A stretch of DNA of 64,000 bases from an uncultured Alphaproteobacteria bacterium. Its GTDB lineage: Bacteria; Pseudomonadota; Alphaproteobacteria; Micavibrionales; Micavibrionaceae. A program made the translations under genes and the position numbers. This document shows, in pieces, positions 19,497 to 28,090 of this stretch; the stretch's first letter is position 1; each line of letters opens with the position of its first letter. Location: positions 6,344 to 70,343 of the forward strand of contig CAMLJM010000013.1 in the NCBI GenBank assembly GCA_946480475.1, read 5' to 3'. The notes beneath the pieces were generated by a model that was not told the DNA's origin, ran no database searches, and saw only the letters and a program-made list of their open reading frames with translations.

Positions 19497-20543
19497 ATGA
19501 GTACACGTCGCAATGCTTTGCGGGCCCTTCTGGGCCTGAGTTTTATGGCTGCTGGAATCGGTCTGGTAACTGAAGACGCCGAGGCGGCCTCACGCAAAAA
19601 ACCCTCTCGCAGGCCTGTACGAAAGCCCTCAAGGCGCGGACCCCGCCAACTCGCTGATGACGTCAATACGATTGACGGCTTTCCGGCTGACGTATCCTCT
19701 ATCGTGCTTGTACTTGAAGGACCGGAGAAATTCCGCGTTCTGAGCGAGGATGAACCTCACGCCAAGCGTACGCCTGCCTCTGTCACCAAGCTGATGACCC
19801 TGTGTATATTGTTTGATGAGATTGAGGCCGGACGTATCAAGCTGGATGATATGATTACCATGCCCGAAGGCGATCCGGGTGGCGGCAAGCTCGGCCTGGG
19901 TGCAGGACGAAAGATCAGCGTGCAGAACGCCATTCTGGCGATTGTCACGAAGTCCGCCAATGATGTGGCGCTGGCCGTTGCCGAACGTATATCCGGCACC
20001 GAAGAGGCTTTTGCTGCGCGCATGAACAGGAAAGCCGCCGAGTTGAAGATGACGAACAGCCACTTCGTGAATTCACATGGCATGCGCGATCCAGACCAAT
20101 ATTCAACGGCCTTTGACTTGGCCATGCTGGCCCGTTATCTGGTGCAGCATCATTCAGACCATTACCATTACTTTTCAACCCTTTCCTTCATTTTTGGTAA
20201 ACAAACATACGGCAACCATAATGGCCTGATGCGGGAGTATGAAGGAATGGATGGCCTGAAAACCGGCATGACCAATCACGGCTGGCAACTGGCTGCCTCG
20301 GCCGAGCGCACCTTACCCGCTGATAAAGAAAGCGGCGCACCCGAAACCAAGCACCGCCTGATTGGCGTTTTTTTAGGCGGCGTTACCAAGAGCCAGCGCA
20401 ATAACTGCCTAGGCTATTTACTGGATCAGGGATTTGAAACATTGGGCCATGACACAGCCCCCTCCAAGTTCCGCTATACCGAAATGGCCTGCACATCCGC
20501 GCGTAACGCCCGCCCAACGCAAATGGCCCATAATAAACCCTAA
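19497..20543 (+). CDS. D-alanyl-D-alanine carboxypeptidase (PBP5 type), no SPOR domain
   Basis: 348 residues. It trims the terminal D-Ala of peptidoglycan stem peptides in the periplasm. The active-site motifs are SVTK (Ser95, Lys98), SAN in KSANDVALAV, and KTG in GLKTGMTNHG. The N-terminus MSTRRNALRALLGLSFMAAGIGL resembles a Tat signal (twin Arg at 4-5). A very basic stretch (SRKKPSRRPVRKPSRRGPR) follows before the catalytic domain. It is tandem with a second family member 176 bases downstream. Confidence 0.9.
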   Translation: MSTRRNALRALLGLSFMAAGIGLVTEDAEAASRKKPSRRPVRKPSRRGPRQLADDVNTIDGFPADVSSIVLVLEGPEKFRVLSEDEPHAKRTPASVTKLMTLCILFDEIEAGRIKLDDMITMPEGDPGGGKLGLGAGRKISVQNAILAIVTKSANDVALAVAERISGTEEAFAARMNRKAAELKMTNSHFVNSHGMRDPDQYSTAFDLAMLARYLVQHHSDHYHYFSTLSFIFGKQTYGNHNGLMREYEGMDGLKTGMTNHGWQLAASAERTLPADKESGAPETKHRLIGVFLGGVTKSQRNNCLGYLLDQGFETLGHDTAPSKFRYTEMACTSARNARPTQMAHNKP

Positions 20544-20718
20544 AAAAACCGTACGTTGGCACAGGTTTTGCTGGGATATCTAAAGCTCTGGAAATTTAAA
20601 GGATTGTGTCGTTTTCGTGGACAAAATAATCTTGTCAGATTATGATGTTAAGAGATGTTTCGTTTCGGGGAACGTTTCTTTTTCATCTCTGTTTTCACAC
20701 GCTTTACCGGGTCAGCTC

Positions 20719-22179
20719 ATGGGTTTTGGCAAACAGATTTCTAAATTTGTGCTGATGACCGCTTTGATGGTTGGCGTTGCCGCATCTCCTGCTCTGGCCG
20801 CCACCAAGAAAAAGGGAAGCTCCGCGCCGAATAACCGTTATGCTTCTATCGTCATGGATGCGGAAACAGGCCAGATCCTGAGTCAGAGCAATCCTGACAA
20901 ACAGCTATACCCTGCGTCACTGACCAAAATCATGACATTGCTGCTGACTTTCGAAGCGATTGAGAACGGTCAGATTTCACTGCGCGACCGTGTAACGATG
21001 AGTCAGCGCGCCGTCAACATGTCCCCCAGCAAAATTGGCCTGCCTGTGGGCGCCAGCATGCGCGTAGAAGATGCCATTTACGCCCTGGTGACAAAATCCG
21101 CGAATGACGTGGCTGTGGCTCTGGCCGAGAAAGTGGGCGGCAGCGAACCGCGTTTTGCCACCATGATGACACACAAAGCCCGCGAGATCGGCATGACCCG
21201 CACCCGCTTTGTGAACGCATCCGGATGGCATGATCCGGCACAGACATCCAGCGCACGCGATATGGCCCTGCTGGCCCGCTATGTCATTTACCGTTACCCG
21301 CAATACTATCACTATTTTGGCACCAAGAATTTTACCTTTCAGGGCAAGAGCTACCACAACCACAACCGCCTGATGAACGAATATGCCGGCATGGATGGCA
21401 TGAAGACCGGTTATGTGGCGGCATCAGGCTTTAACCTGGTGGCATCGGCCAAGCGCGGAAACAAGCGCCTGATCGGCGTTGTATTCGGCGGCCGTTCGAC
21501 AGCTTCCCGTAACGCACATATGGCATCCTTGCTTGACAAGGGCTTCCGGGGTGAGGCTATCACACAGGACATGCTGGTTTCACAAGGTGTGCCGGTCCTT
21601 AAAACCCCACCCGTTCCCGGACGCAAGCCCGTCTTGGGCACGCAAATGGCTACTGCCACAACAACGACTGTCAGCACAACCGCCATGCAGTCCATTGCCC
21701 CTGCTGCGGGTGCGGGTTCCACGGCACCTGTAAATCCTGCCAGCCAGCAATATGCCCTGAACAATGTCCTGCAAAGCGAAGCCTTTAGCGAAGTTGCCGG
21801 TGAAGGTGACTTTGATCCGGCAGAAACAAAACGTCTGGAAACGGGGCTGATGGCGATCGCCGCTGTCAAAGATGAACCCTTTACACCCACGACACGTAGC
21901 GCAGAGACCACTCATGATATCCCTGACGCCGACCGCCCCTGGGCTATTCAGATCGGTGCTTTTACCAGCCGCGTTCAAACAGACAAGGCCATTCGGGCTG
22001 CCCTGAGTGTGCTGCCATCATCCCTAACTGCAGGCGCGCAACCCGTTATCGTGCCGCTGAAAACCGCTGATGGCTGGATGTTCCGTGGTCGCCTAAGCGG
22101 TTATACAAAAGAACAGGCAGCCAGCGCCTGCGCGCGCCTGCGGGAATGCCTGACCGTTTCTCCGGATGCCGCACGATAA
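20719..22179 (+). CDS. D-alanyl-D-alanine carboxypeptidase with C-terminal SPOR domain
   Basis: I use the ATG at 20719, which starts directly at a clean signal peptide (FVLMTALMVGVAASPALA); the frame is open back to a GTG at 20617. The 486-residue protein carries SLTK, SAN (KSANDVAVAL) and KTG (GMKTGYVA). A Thr/Ala/Pro-rich linker leads to a SPOR domain (~405-480, PWAIQIGAFTSRVQTDKAI...GWMFRGRLSGYTKEQA) that should bind denuded septal peptidoglycan. This suggests division-site targeting, unlike the upstream paralogue. Confidence 0.92.
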   Translation: MGFGKQISKFVLMTALMVGVAASPALAATKKKGSSAPNNRYASIVMDAETGQILSQSNPDKQLYPASLTKIMTLLLTFEAIENGQISLRDRVTMSQRAVNMSPSKIGLPVGASMRVEDAIYALVTKSANDVAVALAEKVGGSEPRFATMMTHKAREIGMTRTRFVNASGWHDPAQTSSARDMALLARYVIYRYPQYYHYFGTKNFTFQGKSYHNHNRLMNEYAGMDGMKTGYVAASGFNLVASAKRGNKRLIGVVFGGRSTASRNAHMASLLDKGFRGEAITQDMLVSQGVPVLKTPPVPGRKPVLGTQMATATTTTVSTTAMQSIAPAAGAGSTAPVNPASQQYALNNVLQSEAFSEVAGEGDFDPAETKRLETGLMAIAAVKDEPFTPTTRSAETTHDIPDADRPWAIQIGAFTSRVQTDKAIRAALSVLPSSLTAGAQPVIVPLKTADGWMFRGRLSGYTKEQAASACARLRECLTVSPDAAR

Positions 22180-22191
22180 GAACAATCGCTC

Positions 22192-22896
22192 ATGAAGCAT
22201 CATCTTTCAGAGCCGGACGCCCAATCAGGAAATGTTATTTTCTTTATTCTTCTCGGCATTCTGCTTCTGGGCTTGCTGACCGCCGCGTTACGTTCCAGCG
22301 GCATTGAAGGTTCCAAGATCGATAATGAAACCATGGCTATCAGCATTTCCCGGATGAAAGATCAGGCCAATGCGATTGAACGCGGAGTGGCCTTTATCAT
22401 CCAGAACGGCGCCAGTGAGAGCGATATAAGATTTTCCCATGCCTCAGCCCCGTCGGAATATGGCACAGACCCTAACATCGGCGCTGCCTTTCAAATCTTC
22501 TCGAAAGCCGGGGGCGGCGTGGAGTACTTGCCCCCACCCCCCGGTGTAAATGACGGCAGCGACTGGGAGTTTTATGCGAACACTCATTTGCCGCAGGTGG
22601 GCACTGCCTTACCCGAACTGGTTGCGGTGCTACCCAACCTGACAGCACAAGCTTGCACGATGATTAACAGTCAGGCGGGCTATACGGGCACACCCACGGA
22701 TGATGGCGGCAACGCCTTATCTGCAGGGTGCCTTTACAGTACAGGCACGTTACGATTTGGCAGCACGGGTACTTATTCCGATCCCGCAGGAAACACGACG
22801 AATGAAGCTTCCTTCTCGATCAAGCCCGCCACGCAGGGCTGTGTTACCTGTTCAGATGGTTCACGCCATTATTTCAGGGTGTTACTGGCCCGCTAA
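22192..22896 (+). CDS. Pseudopilin-like secreted protein, paralogue B
   Basis: 234 residues, starting 12 bases after the SPOR carboxypeptidase and probably co-transcribed with it. A 12-residue leader is followed by SGNV and a hydrophobic helix (IFFILLGILLLGLLTAAL). The ectodomain matches the protein at 14918: KAGGGVEYLPP, ELVAVLPNLTAQAC...INSQAGYT, a C-terminal Cys pair and terminal YFRVLLAR. Two copies with the same order of motifs indicate a paralogous family. Glu at +5 of the helix, usual in pilins, is absent. Confidence 0.7.
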   Translation: MKHHLSEPDAQSGNVIFFILLGILLLGLLTAALRSSGIEGSKIDNETMAISISRMKDQANAIERGVAFIIQNGASESDIRFSHASAPSEYGTDPNIGAAFQIFSKAGGGVEYLPPPPGVNDGSDWEFYANTHLPQVGTALPELVAVLPNLTAQACTMINSQAGYTGTPTDDGGNALSAGCLYSTGTLRFGSTGTYSDPAGNTTNEASFSIKPATQGCVTCSDGSRHYFRVLLAR

Positions 22897-22904
22897 ATGA
22901 CCGA

Positions 22905-23768
22905 TCAGGGCATAGTGCATTCGCCGTCGTTATAGTCGGACGGGATATAAACACAGGCCGGGTTCGAGCATGTGTGCTCGAGGAAAGAATCTACCGGCGC
23001 GTTATAATCAGTGACGACCATGCCTGTCGGTATCGCTACGGCATCCTCACACTCACCGGCTGTGTACATGTCCACACTGGCCGCATCTCCAACGAATGTG
23101 TCGACAGGGTCAGAAATATAGTCTTCGTCGTTCCGGGCATAGGGGCCGGAAATCCAGACATCCCGGTTGTAATTGTAAGCGATGTCCAACGCCATATTCA
23201 GCGAGCCATAAGGCAGCGCCGGGCAAGCGCCCAGCGCCGGTGGCAACTGGCGGGGATCGTTGGCGGTATAATGTGACAGATCAAAGAATCCTTCGAGATC
23301 TTCACGATTATAGAAGTTCATGCAGCGGGATATTTCCCAGATAGCGGCAATTGCATTGCACATATCCGCAGGCGGCGCTGGGAGGGGTGGATCAGGATCG
23401 GTATAACGGCCATTCAGGTAAATATCGCCAAAATTTGTGTAGGTATATTGCTGAACGGCATTTGTTGTCGGATATGTCAGAGAGCTTTCACGAAACAGCT
23501 GACGCGCGTTACGCTGCGGTAACGGCGCATGGTTGCGAAAGCAGCTATATTCGAAAACACCATCAGGTTTGAAGATCAGGTTCTGGTTCTGAGCATTTTC
23601 CCGCGAGGCTTCGGCAAACCCCCGGGCTTCAATGGCATCCATAAACTGGGGATCACAGGCCTGTTGCGCCTGCACAGTGCCTACCTGAACCGCGAGCGTT
23701 AGCAGCAGCGAAAACGACAAAGTCGTGAACGATTTGAAATTCAATGATTTTTTCGTCAGTTTCACCAC
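22905..23768 (-). CDS. Cysteine-rich secreted protein of unknown function
   Basis: 287 residues. A signal peptide ends at about VQA-QQ (residue ~35). The mature part has nine cysteines spread along its length (ACDP, SCFR, MCNA, RCMN, ACPA, ECED, TCSN, ACVY, ECTM), many Asn, Asp, Tyr and Pro, and a PDPPLPAPP run. No enzyme motif is visible. An extracellular or outer-surface disulfide-bonded protein is likely; the two DsbA-like proteins at 8.4-9.8 kb could act on it. It converges on paralogue B with only 8 bases between. Confidence 0.7.
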   Translation of the reverse strand: MVKLTKKSLNFKSFTTLSFSLLLTLAVQVGTVQAQQACDPQFMDAIEARGFAEASRENAQNQNLIFKPDGVFEYSCFRNHAPLPQRNARQLFRESSLTYPTTNAVQQYTYTNFGDIYLNGRYTDPDPPLPAPPADMCNAIAAIWEISRCMNFYNREDLEGFFDLSHYTANDPRQLPPALGACPALPYGSLNMALDIAYNYNRDVWISGPYARNDEDYISDPVDTFVGDAASVDMYTAGECEDAVAIPTGMVVTDYNAPVDSFLEHTCSNPACVYIPSDYNDGECTMP

Positions 23769-23860
23769 GAAAGCCCGCGCGCCCCTTATTTAAAACTCTT
23801 CTTATTGTGCCGCTTAAAGGGGTGGTTTGTCCAGAATTGATCCATATTCCGGAATCTGCC

Positions 23861-24478
23861 CTAGAAATCGAATAATCCTGGTTTCTGCGACTCTTGCCCC
23901 GGCACCGCCGGAGGCGTCATCATATCGACAATATCATTTGTCAGCGGCATAGAATAATCATAAGAACCCCAGACTTGGCCTGAACCCATATCGACGATGC
24001 GTAAATTGACCAGGACTTCCTCACCATTACGGGCATAGTGACCCGTAATCATGGCCTGTACATTACCGACGCTGACACCCTTACCGGCGACAGGTTTCGA
24101 ATCCTGCAGCGGCGCCTTCATGACCGGGGTAGCGGGGCTTGCCGGCATATCGCCTGCCGAAACGGTTCCTATATCATCCGGCATATGCACATTGTAACCC
24201 AATTGCACAAAGCGGGCGCCAACCTGGGATGCGATAACCTTGCCAAAGGGAGCCGTATTCCCGGGCACCTTGAGATCTGTCAGCGTACCCAGCGCCAGCA
24301 CCGTATTCTGTGAAATCTTGCTTTGCGATTGCTGCAGCAACATATCCGCCGCTGAATAGCTATTCGATGTCAGATTAACCTGCGGGGCATTAAGCATACG
24401 CATAGCACCGGGGCCGCAAGCGACAAGAGTCGGCAGCACCACAGACAGAGCCAGCAGGGTACGGATCGGCGTTTTCAT
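23861..24478 (-). CDS. FlgO-family outer-membrane lipoprotein
   Basis: 205 residues. A lipoprotein signal with lipobox LVAC (Cys21) is followed by the FlgO domain: SYSAADMLLQQSQSKISQ, VLALGTLTDLKVPGNTAPFGKVIASQVGARFVQLGYNV, then VQAMITGHYARNGEEVLVNLRIVDMGSGQVWGSYDY. FlgO was described as a Vibrio flagellar outer-membrane protein, but no flagellar gene is in this window. It follows another lipoprotein gene by 7 bases on the same strand, so the two likely work together. Confidence 0.8.
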   Translation of the reverse strand: MKTPIRTLLALSVVLPTLVACGPGAMRMLNAPQVNLTSNSYSAADMLLQQSQSKISQNTVLALGTLTDLKVPGNTAPFGKVIASQVGARFVQLGYNVHMPDDIGTVSAGDMPASPATPVMKAPLQDSKPVAGKGVSVGNVQAMITGHYARNGEEVLVNLRIVDMGSGQVWGSYDYSMPLTNDIVDMMTPPAVPGQESQKPGLFDF

Positions 24479-24485
24479 GCGCGGA

Positions 24486-25148
24486 TTACTCTATAGGGCT
24501 TAATGTAACAGGATCAGCCGGTGATGCTGTGACAACCGGCCCCTGAGCGATGGTGTAAATGCCGCTTTCTTCGATCACGAAATTGCTTTTCGAGACAGTT
24601 AGACGCACGGTCAGCAGCAGACGACCCGGATCAGACGGATCAGCCGGTGCGGCACTGTACGCCAGATGGAAAGGTCCTGAACCTTTTGTAGCCGCTGCCG
24701 GCCAGCCTTGTTCGGATGTCGCTGTTTTCAGCGCTGTTTCAAAACCCGGGATGTATTTGCCATTCATACCTTCGAAGAAAGTGGGTTCGACGGGGTAACC
24801 CAGGCGGCCTTTAATGCGTTCGATCAATTCACGAGAGGCAGGTAGCCAAGCTACAGCTTCTGCAGAGATCCCAACCGTGTCACTAGCAGCGCCATTGCCA
24901 TAAGCGCCGGATCCATCAGGAGCCAGTTCTTTGACCTGCGCATGGCGGCTACCCGCCGTGTTTTCATCAAAAACGGTTGGTTCTGCGCCTGCCGGGCCTT
25001 TATAGGTGCCCTGATGGTACTTATAACCAGTGGGGATAGGACCAGGTTCGATAGAACCGGCACAAGCTGACAGCAGGAAGGGCGCCGCAAACGCCACAAT
25101 ATAAAGGGATTTAATTACGGACTTGAATGTCTTGCCTGACATCATCAT
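24486..25148 (-). CDS. Lipoprotein of unknown function
   Basis: 220 residues. The lipobox LSAC places the lipidated Cys at about residue 29. The mature chain is Gly/Pro/Ala-rich and contains a beta-rich segment (FHLAYSAAP...RLLLTVRLTVSKSNFVIEESGIYTI). The next residue after Cys is Ala, not Asp, so outer-membrane sorting is expected. It precedes the FlgO-like gene by 7 bases. No family recognised. Confidence 0.72.
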   Translation of the reverse strand: MMMSGKTFKSVIKSLYIVAFAAPFLLSACAGSIEPGPIPTGYKYHQGTYKGPAGAEPTVFDENTAGSRHAQVKELAPDGSGAYGNGAASDTVGISAEAVAWLPASRELIERIKGRLGYPVEPTFFEGMNGKYIPGFETALKTATSEQGWPAAATKGSGPFHLAYSAAPADPSDPGRLLLTVRLTVSKSNFVIEESGIYTIAQGPVVTASPADPVTLSPIE

Positions 25149-25279
25149 GCACCAACCTGCTTTAAAAACCGCCCTTGCAGCGGCAAATCTAGGATATTCC
25201 CCCGAATCGGGGAAATGACAGGGTTGATGTTATCAAGTCTTGGGAAAGCGGTACAGGCCCGTTTTACTGGAAAGGGGCA

Positions 25280-26821
25280 TTAACCCGTTTTCTGCATTTT
25301 CCGGATTGCGCTGGTCGTGCTGTGGCCTTCATACATCGGCATAATTTCGAATTCACCGCCATAAGCAAAAACGGTCTTGGCCTCGGGCAGGTTTTCCACC
25401 TTGTAATCGCCCCCCTTGAAGCAGATATCAGGCTGCAGAGTTTCAATAAGCTGAACCGGTTTGTCGTCCTCGGTCTTCTCCTTGCCGAAAAAAACGACCA
25501 TATCGACACAACCCAGCGCCGCCAGAACAGCGCCCCGGGAAAGTTCCTGATGCACCGGACGCCCCTCACCCTTCAGACGCGTGATAGAGTCATCGGCATT
25601 CAGGCCGATGACAAGACGATCACAACGCTGGCGCGCACGGTTCAGATAATTCACATGGCCATAATGAAGGATATCAAAACAGCCATTGGTAAACCCAACC
25701 TTCAAACCCTGTGCTTTCCACGCGTCAATCTGGATACGCGCCTCTGCCCAGTCATGCAGCACCGGGGCTTCGTAGAATGTTTCATGGACTATAGATATAT
25801 CCGTCTCTATTACATTTTCAGTTATGGAGGATTGAGCCGCCCCTGAGAATAATGACTCCAGTTCAGATCTGTGGATGGGTGTTGTACCGGGCTTCGCTAC
25901 AATAATACCCGCCGCCTCGTTCGCCAGGGCCACAGCTTTATCAAGGGCGATGCCCGCCGCCAAAGCTGTGGCCAGCGTCGCAATCACCGTATCCCCCGCA
26001 CCAGCCACGCCACGTGCTTCTTTTGCCGTTGCTGGCAGTGACAGAATGGCGCCCATTTTGTTCACCACCATCACACCCTTCTCGGAACGCTTGGCAATGA
26101 TGGTTTTAATATCAGCATGATCGATTATATATTTTGCAGCCGCAACAATCTGGTCTTCGCTATCGGCCATCATGTTAGCAGCATCAGCCAGTTCTTTGGC
26201 GTTGGGCGTGATGAAATCAGCACCGCGATAAATCGTAAAGTCCTTACCTTTGGGATCAACCAGTACAGGAATATTGTTTTTCTGTGCCGCCCCTATCACG
26301 GCTTTACGGACATTCTCCGTCAGCACACCCTTGCCATAGTCAGACATGATAACCGCGCCACAACCTTTTATGGCTGAGGGAATGCTGGCAATCAGTTTTT
26401 TCTCGTCTGATGTTTCTAAGGGTTTAACCTGCTCATAATCCGTGCGCAACAAAAGTTCGTCATTTTTGACGAAGCGCATTTTTACGGTTGATGGCCTGTC
26501 AGATACAATCGTCAGGTATTTTGTATCGGCGTTTGCCGATTTCATCAGACGGCGGATTTTTTCCCCGGCTGTGTCTGCAGCGATCGCACCCAATACACGC
26601 GCACACGCGTCCAGCCCCCCTATATTCGCGACCACGCCTGCAGCGCCGCCCAGAATAAAGGTTTCATGTGTTGCTGCCAGAATGGGCACGGGCGCTTCGG
26701 GCGCCAGACGGTTAACGGCGCCATATACATAGTGATCCAGCATCAAGTCACCCACCACCAGCACCTGGGCTTGGCCAAGCTTAGGAATAAGCGCTGCTAA
26801 TTGTGGGTGTGAGACGGTCAT
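25280..26821 (-). CDS. hldE: Bifunctional heptose-7-phosphate kinase / heptose-1-phosphate adenylyltransferase
   Basis: 513 residues. HldE makes ADP-heptose for the LPS inner core. The N-terminal domain (~1-330) is a PfkB kinase with LGGAAGVVANI near the start and the GAGDTVIATLATAL anion hole and base. The C-terminal domain (~375-513) is a nucleotidyltransferase with FTNGCFDILHYGHVNYL (HxGH motif) and GLNADDSITRLKGEGRP. The fused form is common in proteobacteria. The presence of this pathway implies heptose-containing LPS. Confidence 0.95.
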   Translation of the reverse strand: MTVSHPQLAALIPKLGQAQVLVVGDLMLDHYVYGAVNRLAPEAPVPILAATHETFILGGAAGVVANIGGLDACARVLGAIAADTAGEKIRRLMKSANADTKYLTIVSDRPSTVKMRFVKNDELLLRTDYEQVKPLETSDEKKLIASIPSAIKGCGAVIMSDYGKGVLTENVRKAVIGAAQKNNIPVLVDPKGKDFTIYRGADFITPNAKELADAANMMADSEDQIVAAAKYIIDHADIKTIIAKRSEKGVMVVNKMGAILSLPATAKEARGVAGAGDTVIATLATALAAGIALDKAVALANEAAGIIVAKPGTTPIHRSELESLFSGAAQSSITENVIETDISIVHETFYEAPVLHDWAEARIQIDAWKAQGLKVGFTNGCFDILHYGHVNYLNRARQRCDRLVIGLNADDSITRLKGEGRPVHQELSRGAVLAALGCVDMVVFFGKEKTEDDKPVQLIETLQPDICFKGGDYKVENLPEAKTVFAYGGEFEIMPMYEGHSTTSAIRKMQKTG

Positions 26822-26988
26822 ACCTTTATCATTCCTTAAAACTTTATGTTTCTTTTGCGGCAGATTCAGAATTCGTCAACCTTTATAGTGTTTAATAGGG
26901 GCATGGGTACAAAAACGCAACAATTATAAACGTACCTGAAACAGCCAGAAAACATTGGGAAACAAAGACTTCCCGGGGGTTGATAGAA

Positions 26989-27945
26989 GTGAGTAATATG
27001 GGTGGCACATCAGGTAAACGTTATGGCGTCCTGTCAAAAGTAAAAGTTTTCATGCAGCGCAACCGCTTGGGCGAACTGATGGTTATGAACGGCCATCTGA
27101 CATCGGGCCAATTGCGCTATGCTCTGGCCCTGCAACGTGACCAAGGCCAAAATCTGGGCCAGATCCTGATCGATAACAAGCTGGTTTCCCGTTCCGCACT
27201 GTATAGTGTGTTGCTGCAGCAATCCGCCATTCGTTTGATGGTAGGCTTCACAACACTGATGATTGCCTTTGCATGCCTGGGATTTAAACCCGCCAAAGCG
27301 GCCAGCATTAAGGATATTCCCGCACAAATGACGCTGGCGAGCACTGCGAACGCCGCTTTTTCGCCAGCAACATCTTTCCCAGCTTTATTCGATGCCTCAG
27401 AACGCCGTTCCGGCAATCTTGAGCCGTTCACAAAATGGACCAGTATGTTTGGCCGCTTTGAGAAAGCCGCTACGCAAGCACAAGGCCAACGCATCATGAC
27501 GGACTGGAAACGTGATCTAATGGCTTATCAGGGCATGCCCCTGCGCCAGATGGCTGAGAGTGTGAACGCACTCGTCAACAGGACTGAATATATCGAAGAT
27601 ACAAACAACTACGGCCAGAGCGATTACTGGGCCACACCTATCGAGTTCTTTACGCGTGGCGGTGACTGCGAAGACTTTGCGATTGCCAAGTACGTATCAC
27701 TGCGTGCGCTCGGTGTTCCGGAGAACCGCATGCGTATTGCCATTGTGCAGGACATGAAAAAGAACATTCCGCACGCCGTCCTGATCGTATACACCGACGA
27801 TGGCGCCATGGTGCTGGATAACCAGAATAAACGTGCGCTGGATACAAGCAGCATCACACATTACAAACCGATTTTCTCGATCAACCGCACCGCCTGGTGG
27901 CTGCATACCAAGCCCGACAGCACAAGGCTGGCGTCTGCGGAATAA
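26989..27945 (+). CDS. MshEN-like c-di-GMP domain fused to a LapG-family (transglutaminase-like) cysteine protease
   Basis: 318 residues from the GTG at 26989 (the ATG at 26998 is also possible). Residues 26-78 hold two 24-residue repeats of the MshEN pattern RLGxxLxxxGx6LxxxLxxQ separated by exactly five residues: R26-Q49 fits at nearly every position; N55-Q78 keeps LG, L, L, L and Q. A membrane helix follows (~81-99, IRLMVGFTTLMIAFACLGF). The C-terminal domain is a bacterial transglutaminase-like cysteine peptidase: GGDCEDFA (Cys227), PHAVLIV (His262) and MVLDNQ (Asp277). The predicted topology is N-inside and protease in the periplasm. LapG proteases cut large adhesins and are normally held by LapD, a separate c-di-GMP receptor. 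Confidence 0.85.
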   Translation: MSNMGGTSGKRYGVLSKVKVFMQRNRLGELMVMNGHLTSGQLRYALALQRDQGQNLGQILIDNKLVSRSALYSVLLQQSAIRLMVGFTTLMIAFACLGFKPAKAASIKDIPAQMTLASTANAAFSPATSFPALFDASERRSGNLEPFTKWTSMFGRFEKAATQAQGQRIMTDWKRDLMAYQGMPLRQMAESVNALVNRTEYIEDTNNYGQSDYWATPIEFFTRGGDCEDFAIAKYVSLRALGVPENRMRIAIVQDMKKNIPHAVLIVYTDDGAMVLDNQNKRALDTSSITHYKPIFSINRTAWWLHTKPDSTRLASAE

Positions 27946-27971
27946 CAAGTTTCCCAAGTTAGTGAAGTTGG

Positions 27972-28008
27972 AAACAGTGCCCTTAAAAAAGGCGCTGTTT
28001 TCTTTTTA
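27972..28008 (+). terminator. Terminator after the LapG-like gene
   Basis: AAACAG-T-GCC pairs with GGC-G-CTGTTT (27972-28000, one T-G wobble) around an A-rich loop, followed by TCTTTTT. It isolates the gene from the sigma-factor gene at 28091. Confidence 0.75.
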
Positions 28009-28090
28009 TTTCAAAGAGATATAGAAAAAGATTTATTATTATGGAAAAATAAAATAGAATGGCGCGATCTCATTATTAAAGGCTCAGAGC

